In this document: positions 7,431-12,301 of the stretch, one piece after another
Layout of the letters: every line of letters starts with the position of its first letter
Position numbering within the stretch: the stretch's first letter is position 1
Source of the DNA: Armatimonadaceae bacterium
GTDB taxonomy: Bacteria; Armatimonadota; Armatimonadia; Armatimonadales; Armatimonadaceae
NCBI GenBank assembly: GCA_030446525.1
Contig: JAUJNC010000158.1
Span: 1-12,301, forward strand
DNA length: 12,301 nucleotides
Reading direction: 5' to 3'
Notes under the pieces: generated by a model
The model's database searches: none
Told to the model about the DNA's origin: nothing
What the model saw: the letters and a program-made list of their open reading frames with translations, nothing else
Made by a program: the position numbers and the translations under genes

Positions 7431-8324
7431 ATGTCATCCGCCACGGGACCGCTGCTGGACCCGGCGTTCCTGAAAAAACTCGAGCGCCTTTCCGTCGCCT
7501 CGCGGCGCCCGCTCCCCGGCCACAGGAAGGGCGAGAAGCGCTCGCCCCGGCGCGGCACGTCGATCGAGTTCGCCGACTACCGGGAATACGTCACCGGGGA
7601 CGACCTGCGCTACGTGGACTGGAAGGCCTACGCCCGCCTGGAACGGCTGTTTCTGAAGCTCTTCGTCGAGGAGGAGGATCTGAGCGTTCACCTGCTCGTG
7701 GACGGCTCGCAGAGCATGGACTTCGGCCGGCCCCTCACCAAATTCCTGTACGCGCGCAAGGTGGCGGCGGCGCTCGGATACATCGGTTTGGTGAAGTACG
7801 ACCGGGTCGGCGTCTCCAGCTTCGGGCAGGCGTCGGGGCGGCGCGTTCCCACCCTCCGGGGCCGCGCTTCCGTCCCCCAGCTGTTCGGCTACCTCCAGAA
7901 CCTGCGCCCCGGCGGCGGCACGGACTTTTCGCGCACGCTGCAGAACTACGTTTTGCGCGCCGGCGCGCCCGGCGTCTGCGTCGTGCTTTCGGACTTTTTC
8001 GACCCCCACTGGGAGCGGGGCGTGCGCGCCCTGCTGGCCCGCCGCTTTCACGTCGTCCTGCTCCAGGTGCTCGACCCCAAGGAGGTGGAGCCGGACCTGG
8101 CGGGCGACCTGCGCCTGGTGGACGCCGAAACCGGCGAGTCCCGCGAGATCAGCGTCACGCCCCACTTGCTCGCGCGCTACCGCCAGGCCCTCGAAGCCTT
8201 CTGCGGGGGCCTGGCCGATATGGCGGGTCGCCACGGCATGGACTACGTCCGCGTCACCACCGAGACCCCGTTCGAGGATCTGCTCCTCAAAACCTTGCGG
8301 GGCGCCGGCCTGCTGCGCGGCTGA
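7431..8324 (+). CDS. DUF58 domain protein (vWA-like MoxR partner)
   Basis: DUF58 proteins are the usual genetic and functional partners of MoxR ATPases. This one has 297 aa and no frame damage. The DUF58 signature is clear: DYREYVTGDDLRYVDWKAYA, about residues 49-68. A vWA-type fold follows, with an intact metal-binding DxSxS motif (LLVDGSQSM, D91, S93, S95), then GGGTDFSRTL near 165 and VVLSDFFD near 185-192. Unlike many DUF58 proteins it has no N-terminal membrane helices, so it is cytoplasmic. The start is the ATG at 7431, seven bases after an AGGG-type ribosome site and 14 bases after the WYL-like gene stop. It should be read together with MoxR although two genes lie between them. The family is certain; the molecular target is unknown. 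Confidence 0.95.
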   Translation: MSSATGPLLDPAFLKKLERLSVASRRPLPGHRKGEKRSPRRGTSIEFADYREYVTGDDLRYVDWKAYARLERLFLKLFVEEEDLSVHLLVDGSQSMDFGRPLTKFLYARKVAAALGYIGLVKYDRVGVSSFGQASGRRVPTLRGRASVPQLFGYLQNLRPGGGTDFSRTLQNYVLRAGAPGVCVVLSDFFDPHWERGVRALLARRFHVVLLQVLDPKEVEPDLAGDLRLVDAETGESREISVTPHLLARYRQALEAFCGGLADMAGRHGMDYVRVTTETPFEDLLLKTLRGAGLLRG

Positions 8325-8347
8325 GACACGGCCAACGAAAGCACCTC

Positions 8348-8557
8348 ATGCGCACCGCCGACCTGCTCACCTTGTTCACCCGGGCCTTCGCCGGCTGCTG
8401 CCTGCTCGTGATCGCCGCCGTTTACGGCGTGCGCCGGGAGTGGGTGCCCGCGGTTTTGTTCTTCCTCGTGTCCGCGCTCGTGTGGCTTCTGGCGGTCGGT
8501 CTGTACCGCAAAATGCGCGCGGACCGGCAAGCGGAGCAGGGGGAGGACAACCCGTGA
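8348..8557 (+). CDS. Small two-helix membrane protein (69 aa)
   Basis: The product starts MRTADLLTLFTRAF and has two hydrophobic segments, about residues 14-28 and 33-52, joined by a short RREW turn. It ends in a charged tail (RKMRADRQAEQGEDNP). It lies 23 bases after the DUF58 gene, and its stop overlaps the next start by four bases (GTGA), so it is a genuine operon member. The ribosome site before the ATG is weak, suggesting coupling to DUF58 translation. I recognise no family. By position it is probably a membrane subunit or anchor of the MoxR-vWA group, which is inference only. Confidence 0.72.
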   Translation: MRTADLLTLFTRAFAGCCLLVIAAVYGVRREWVPAVLFFLVSALVWLLAVGLYRKMRADRQAEQGEDNP

Positions 8558-8808
8558 GGGACGCCCGGCGCGGCCCGGGGGTCGGCCGCGGGCGCGCCCT
8601 CGCGCTTCTCCTGTTCGCGATCCGGCACACGCTGGGCGTGGGCATCTTCGTCTGGCTCACCTTCGAGGCGCGGCGGCTGATCGACGGCGATGGGTGGCTG
8701 GTCGTCGCGCTGCTCGGTCTTGCCTATCTCGTTTTCGCCGTCGTGGCGGGCACGCGACTGCTCGCCCTGTACCGAAGGCGCGCGCACGGAGAACGCCCGT
8801 GGAAGTGA
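8554..8808 (+). CDS. Small two-helix membrane protein (84 aa)
   Basis: It starts at GTG 8554, which overlaps the preceding stop codon as GTGA and sits eight bases after a strong GGGGGAGG ribosome site. The same frame is open further upstream, but those starts lie inside the preceding gene. After an Arg/Gly-rich head of about 15 residues come two hydrophobic segments, about 16-36 (LALLLFAIRHTLGVGIFVWL) and 47-70. A short basic tail follows (RRRAHGERPWK). No family is recognised. The 4-base overlap and similar size to its neighbour suggest the two may form a membrane pair, or arose by duplication, although their sequences do not look alike. Confidence 0.7.
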   Translation: MRDARRGPGVGRGRALALLLFAIRHTLGVGIFVWLTFEARRLIDGDGWLVVALLGLAYLVFAVVAGTRLLALYRRRAHGERPWK

Positions 8809-8823
8809 CGATAGCGTGAACCC

Positions 8824-10703
8824 GTGAACCTCCTTTCACCGTGGAGTCTGCTCTGGCTCGTGCCCATCGGCGGTACGATCGTGGCCCTGTACCTGCTCAA
8901 GCGGCGGCGGCGGGAACAGGTGGTCTCGTCGGTGATGCTGTGGCAGGCCGCGGCGCAGGACACGCATGCCGACGCGCCGTTCCAAAGGCTGCGGCGCCAC
9001 CTGCTCCTGCTGCTGCAGCTGCTGATCGCCCTGTTTTTAGCCTTCACCTTGGCGCGGCCCTTCCTGTGGGCATCGGGTCTCGGGGGGCGCACCACGGCCA
9101 TCGTCCTCGACGCGTCCGCGTCGATGAAGGCCACGGACGAGCCGGGGGGGCGGTTCGCAAGGGCCGTGGCGGCGGCGAAGGCGCTCGTCAAGCGCAAAGC
9201 GCCGGGCGACCAGGCCCTCGTCGTGGTGGCGGCGGAAAAGCCGGCCGTGCTCGCCCCGCTCACAGGCGACACCGGCAAGCTGATACGCGCTCTCGATGGG
9301 GCCGCCTCCAAAGGGTACCCGACCGACGTCACGGGCGACCTGCGCGAGGCGATCACCTTCGCCGCCGCGCAGGTGGTGTCCCGGGCCGGCGCGCAGGTGA
9401 CCGTCCTTTCCGACGGCGCCTTCGGCAGGCTCGACGCGGTGGCCCTCGGCGGCGCGGAGCTCCGGTTCCTTCCCGTCGGCAGGCGCGCCGAAAACGTGGC
9501 GATCACCGCCTTCGACGTGCGCGACACACTGGCCGGGGACACGCGGCAGGTTTTTGTCACCCTGCAGAACTTCGGCAGGTCGGCGCGAACGCTGCCGCTG
9601 GAAATCCATGTCGGCTCAAACCTCGTGGCCGCGCAGGAAGTCACGCTCCCGCCGGGAGGGAGCAAATCCGAATCGTTCGACCACATCCGTGCCGGGTCGG
9701 GCGGCGTCGTCACCGCGCGGCTCGACGTGGCCGACGACCTCGCCGCCGATAACGAGGCGTCGGTCGCCTTGCCCCCGCCCCGCGCGCTCAAGATCCTGCT
9801 CGTCTCCGAGGGGAACCTTTTCCTGGAGCGCGGCCTGAACGCCGGGCGCCGCGTACAGCTCCTCGCGCGGGACGCGGGCGAAGAGGCGGGGCAGGCGCTC
9901 GGCCACGATCTGACCGTCTTTGACGGCGGCGCGGCGCCCAAAGATCCGCCGCCAGGGCGCTACCTGTTCTGGGGCGGCCCCCCGTCCGGGCCGCAAACGC
10001 CCGCCGCCCGGCGGGCCGGACGCGCACAAGCCGGAGGTGCTGGATTGGAGCCGGTCGCACCCCTTGATGCGCTTCGTGGACCTGGCGAACGTCCACCTGC
10101 GCCGCGCCCACACTGTCGCCGCCGCGCCGTGGGCCGCGACGCTGGCCGAGACCGACGCCGGGCCGCTGATCGTCGCCGGGGGCGGGGACACGCGCGCCGT
10201 GTACGGGCTTCCCGCTCGTCGACTCCGACCTGCCGCGGCGCGTCGCCTTACCCATCTTCCTCACCACCTGCGTGGACTGGCTCGCCGCCCGGCCCGGCGA
10301 GGCGGGCGGCGTCCACAAGGCGGGCGCAGTGGTGCCGCTCGCGGCCCCGCCGGACGCGGGCGTGATCACCATCGCCCGGCCTGACGGCCGCACCGACACC
10401 CTGCGCCCCCACCCGGAGGGTACCCGCACGCCCCCCCTGTACGACGCGGCGGACGCGGTGGGCGTTTACAGGGCCACCGGCGAGAACTTCGCCCAGACGT
10501 TCGCCGTCTCGCTCCTTTCGCCGGCCGAATCGAACATCGCGCCCGTTAAGGACCCCCGCTTCCGGATCGCGGACGCCGCCGGGGGACGGACGGCGGACGC
10601 GCCCCGCGCCCCCGTGCGACGCGAGCTGTGGCCGTGGATCGCCGCGATCGCTCTGGGCATTCTGACCATTGAGTGGTTAGTTTACCACCGCCGCCTCGGG
10701 TAG
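8824..10703 (+). CDS. BatA-type vWA membrane protein, two frameshifts near C-terminus
   Basis: The start is GTG 8824 (VNLLSPWSLLWLVPIGG). Residues 1-82 match the BatA/aerotolerance N-terminal domain with two membrane helices: LWLVPIGGTIVALYLLKRRR, then LLLLLQLLIALFLAFTLARP. A vWA domain follows from about 90 to 235 with an intact DxSxS motif (VLDASASM, D96, S98, S100). After it comes a beta-rich CARDB-like stretch (about 240-320), then KILLVSEGNLFLERGL. The frame shifts near 9990-10020, plausibly at a CCC in ACGCCCGCCG, and again at GGG 10204-10206. Removing one base at each restores HKPEVLDWSRSHPLMRFVDL, FPLVDSDLPRRVA and the final membrane helix LWPWIAAIALGILTIEWLVY, ending at 10703. The repaired length is about 626 aa. 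As read, the first frame runs on to 10365 with nonsense sequence. It is likely the membrane-anchored vWA partner of MoxR. Family identity is firm. Confidence 0.9.
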
Positions 10704-10788
10704 AAGGAAAACCGGCGCCAAGGCCGAACCTGATAGTCTTCGAGCAGTCGCCCCCAGTCATGGTTAGTTCCTTTCGTGACAGACGGAC

Positions 10789-10817
10789 TTGCTAATTTAC
10801 GCATTTTGCGTTATAAT
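10789..10817 (+). promoter_or_regulatory. Promoter of the toxin-antitoxin-like module
   Basis: TTGCTA (10789-10794) and a perfect TATAAT (10812-10817) are separated by exactly 17 bases. The ATG at 10827 is only nine bases after the -10 box. The transcript would therefore begin at or within a few bases of the start codon, that is, with no leader and no ribosome site. The surrounding DNA is AT-rich compared with the rest of the window. Confidence 0.78.
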
Positions 10818-10836
10818 TTACGCAGTATGCGTAAAT
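10795..10836 (+). promoter_or_regulatory. Tandem palindromic operator over promoter and start codon
   Basis: ATTTACGCA (10816-10824), a 3-base spacer and TGCGTAAAT (10828-10836) form a perfect palindrome covering the start codon. A second, imperfect copy with the same spacing starts at 10795 (ATTTACGCA, TTT, TGCGTTATA; six of nine bases match in the right arm). The centres lie 21 bases apart, two turns of DNA, and an 11-base direct repeat (TAATTTACGCA at 10793 and 10814) is shared. The sites occupy the promoter spacer and the -10 to +1 region. This is what autorepression by the HTH domain of the first gene would need. Confidence 0.72.
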
Positions 10837-11468
10837 CTGCCGCACTTGACGCTCTCCTTCCCAGAACGCGACAAGCGATCCTGGCAGCAACTGTCTTGCA
10901 CCCCGACCGCTGGTGGTATCTGAGTGATCTGGCGCAACACTTGCGCGTCACGCCCTCGAGTCTGCAACGGGAGCTGGCGGGTCTGGTCGCTGCGGGTATC
11001 CTGCACCGGCGCCGCGACGGGAACCGAACCTACTACCAGCCAGATCCCGCCTGTCCCTTCCTGGGTGAACTCCAAGGTTTGCTTGCCAAGACCGTCGGCC
11101 TTGCCGACGTCTTGAAGGAAGCTCTGGAACCGTTTGCGCCGTCTATTGCCTTTGCTTTTGTCTATGGTTCGATCGCGCGAAGTGAAGAGGCCTCGGCAAG
11201 CGATGTAGACCTGATGATCATCGGGACCGTTCGCCTGGCAGAACTTTCTTCCGCACTTCGTGAGGCTGAAAAACGTCTTGGACGTCCCGTCAATCCAACG
11301 CTATTTACGTGGGAGGAGTTCTCGAAAAGGCTTGCGGATGGTCAGCACTTTCTCAGCACCGTCATGAAGGCCGAGAAGATTTTCCTCCAGGGGAGTGAAC
11401 ATGAGTTGGCAGCAGCTTGTAACCGACAGAAGAGTGAAGCCACATACCACGAGCTTGCAAGAGCTTGA
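10827..11468 (+). CDS. HTH-nucleotidyltransferase fusion, antitoxin-like
   Basis: The 213-aa protein has an N-terminal winged helix-turn-helix (about 14-70). It contains LSDLAQHLRVTPSSLQRELA as the recognition region, then GILHRRRDGNRTYYQ as the wing. A minimal nucleotidyltransferase domain follows (about 105-190). The motif is GSIARSEEASASDVDLMII, with Gly114-Ser115 and the metal-binding pair Asp126 and Asp128. The third acidic residue expected downstream is not obvious; VNPTLFT (155-161) sits in that area. Such proteins pair with HEPN toxins, where the transferase modifies and silences the toxin. The ATG at 10827 is chosen over the in-frame GTG at 10776 because promoter and operator lie between them. 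The HTH probably binds the tandem operator. G+C is clearly lower here (about 52% in one counted line) than in the operon upstream, suggesting transfer. Confidence 0.93.
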   Translation: MRKSAALDALLPRTRQAILAATVLHPDRWWYLSDLAQHLRVTPSSLQRELAGLVAAGILHRRRDGNRTYYQPDPACPFLGELQGLLAKTVGLADVLKEALEPFAPSIAFAFVYGSIARSEEASASDVDLMIIGTVRLAELSSALREAEKRLGRPVNPTLFTWEEFSKRLADGQHFLSTVMKAEKIFLQGSEHELAAACNRQKSEATYHELARA

Positions 11469-11853
11469 TGACCTGCGAACCGTGGTTGAGCGTGACCTCG
11501 CTGACGCCGCCATCCCGACCCTTTCCGCCGACCGCCGCTTTGCCACGGCCTACAATGCCGTCCTTCAGCTCGCCAAGATGGTGATCGCCTGTGGGGGCTA
11601 CCGGGTCACAGGGATGGGACATCATCAGACGACGTTTGAGGCAGTAGAACTGGCGATGGGGCCGGGCATCGCCACGCTTGCCGCCTACTTTGATACGTGC
11701 CGGCGGAAGCGAAACACTGTCGACTACGATGTGGCGAACGTTGCCAGCGAGACCGAGGCCGGAGAGCTTCTCCAAGAAGCGGAAAATTTCCGCCAGCTTG
11801 CCGAAGGCTGGATTGCCCAGAACTATCCGCAGTTCAAAGCCTCCCGGCCGTAA
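11401..11853 (+). CDS. HEPN-domain protein, toxin-like partner
   Basis: This all-helical 150-aa protein starts MSWQQLVTDRRVK. It contains a central helix pair, DRRFATAYNAVLQLAKMVIA (44-63), the segment GMGHHQTTFEAVELAMG (71-87), and CRRKRNTVDYD (100-110), the last corresponding to the HEPN active-site helix. Classical HEPN ribonucleases use R-x4-6-H. Here Arg104-Asn105 is followed at the histidine position by Tyr109, a variant that may be normal for this subfamily (SAV_6107-like, from memory). The start at 11401 is fixed by GGGGAG five bases upstream. A GTG at 11395 is too close to that site. The gene overlaps the end of the HTH-nucleotidyltransferase gene by 68 bases in another frame, so the two are tightly coupled. 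The likely role is growth-inhibiting RNA cleavage or tRNA/RNA binding held in check by its partner. Confidence 0.9.
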   Translation: MSWQQLVTDRRVKPHTTSLQELDDLRTVVERDLADAAIPTLSADRRFATAYNAVLQLAKMVIACGGYRVTGMGHHQTTFEAVELAMGPGIATLAAYFDTCRRKRNTVDYDVANVASETEAGELLQEAENFRQLAEGWIAQNYPQFKASRP

Positions 11854-11881
11854 CGACGAAGACAGAGCCCGTTCATCGTTG

Positions 11882-11923
11882 CCCCAGCACTTGTCGGGGA
11901 CTGGAGATAAAGGGCTGCTGGGG
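11882..11923. repeat. Inverted repeat after the HEPN gene
   Basis: CCCCAGCA (11882-11889) and TGCTGGGG (11916-11923) are perfect 8-base inverted arms around 26 bases, 28 bases after the HEPN stop. There is no T-tract. It could be a 3' structure for the module, a junction remnant of its insertion, or chance. The rest of 11854-12015 shows no gene. Confidence 0.3.
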
Positions 11924-12015
11924 TTGGCGCGGGCGTTTCGCGCGGCGGGCGGAGCAGGAAATAAGGCGCGTCTGGTGAAATAAAGGCTCATACCATTCCC
12001 GGTGAGGAAGCTCTT

Positions 12016-12301
12016 ATGCATAGCCCCCTCGCGGGACTCGCCACGCTGCGCGAGGCCCGCACCAAGCGTATCTCGTCCTACGACCGCACCGGCGGGAACT
12101 CGGACCGCGTGCCCATCCCGGTCGGCGAAACGTTCCCCCTGGCCGACATCGCCGGCGCGGGCTGCATCAAGCACATCTGGATCACCGTCTCGTCCACCGA
12201 CCCGCTCTACCGGCGCAACCTGGTGCTGCGCGCCTACTGGGACGGCGAGCAGCACCCGAGCGTCGAGGCGCCGCTGGGCGACTTCTTCGGCCAGGGCTGG
12301 G
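12016..12301 (+). CDS. DUF2961 (GH172-like) protein, N-terminal part (cut by window edge)
   Basis: The frame is open from the ATG at 12016 to the right edge (95 residues). It begins MHSPLAGLATLREARTKRIS and continues SYDRTGGNSDRVPIPVGE, LADIAGAGCIKHIWITV, YRRNLVLRAYWDGEQHPSVE and APLGDFFGQGW. This is the N-terminal signature of DUF2961 proteins, now linked to glycoside hydrolase family 172 (fructofuranose- and arabinofuranose-acting enzymes). GAGGA lies seven to eight bases before the ATG. No signal peptide is seen, so the protein may be cytoplasmic, which is common in this family. It is separated from the HEPN gene by 162 bases. High G+C returns here, marking the right boundary of the low-G+C module. 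The substrate cannot be told from this fragment. Confidence 0.93.
   Translation, partial: MHSPLAGLATLREARTKRISSYDRTGGNSDRVPIPVGETFPLADIAGAGCIKHIWITVSSTDPLYRRNLVLRAYWDGEQHPSVEAPLGDFFGQGW

Noticed and set aside
5122..7437. A 771-aa open frame on the minus strand
   Set aside because: It lies antisense to the rhomboid, WYL-like and MoxR genes, is rich in Arg, Gly, Gln and His with no recognisable domain, and is the expected shadow of high third-position G+C in the plus-strand genes.
8724..9941. A 405-aa open frame on the minus strand
   Set aside because: It is the mirror of the vWA gene, which has clear BatA and DxSxS motifs; the minus reading is Ser/Arg/Ala-rich and domain-free.
11362..12255. 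A 297-aa minus-strand open frame across the HEPN gene and the DUF2961 start
   Set aside because: It is antisense to two well-supported plus-strand genes and shows no family motif or ribosome site.
1..12301. CRISPR arrays, tRNA or rRNA genes, transposases or phage integrases
   Set aside because: I saw no regularly spaced repeats, no cloverleaf-like tRNA sequence, no rRNA segment and no DDE or integrase motif in any frame I read.

Overview
This is a 12.3 kb window of very GC-rich bacterial DNA; most lines are about 65-72% G+C by eye. The gene types are lysA, a ZIP transporter, a MoxR/DUF58/vWA block and a DUF2961 protein, with sigma70-like promoters. I cannot name the phylum from sequence alone. 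The DUF2961 gene and the large MoxR-type block would fit an uncultured lineage of the Planctomycetes/Lentisphaerae/Armatimonadota kind, but that is a guess.

Layout. (1) Positions 1-1836, minus strand: a 64-aa conserved small protein, then a ZIP-family metal transporter with a textbook promoter, then the N-terminal two thirds or so of diaminopimelate decarboxylase (lysA), which runs off the left edge. Hairpin terminators separate the units. (2) Positions 1994-10703, plus strand: a long, tightly packed, probably co-transcribed run. Its order is a large two-helix membrane protein of the type found beside MoxR genes, a secreted beta-propeller-like protein, a MoxR AAA+ ATPase, a rhomboid protease fused to a TPR tail, a WYL-like protein without a helix-turn-helix, a DUF58 protein, two small membrane proteins, and a BatA-type vWA membrane protein. 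(3) Positions 10789-11853: a two-gene toxin-antitoxin-like module, made of an HTH-nucleotidyltransferase fusion followed by a HEPN protein. It has visibly lower G+C and its own promoter, overlaid by tandem operator repeats. (4) Position 12016 to the right edge: the start of a DUF2961 (GH172-like) protein.

How the parts work together. MoxR ATPases act with vWA/DUF58 partners in chaperone-like or assembly roles. The large block therefore reads as an envelope-associated MoxR-vWA system, into which a rhomboid protease, TPR repeats and a WYL-type sensor-like domain have been built. The exact job is unknown. The 10.8-11.9 kb module is a self-regulating mobile defence or addiction cassette by type.

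The main caveat is sequence quality. From about 2,640 to 5,290, three consecutive genes are broken by at least twenty reading-frame changes, although the conserved family motifs are still legible in alternating frames. The vWA gene has two more single-base shifts, one or both at short homopolymers. The flanking genes are intact. I favour consensus error in the assembly over true gene decay, but the sequence alone cannot settle it.
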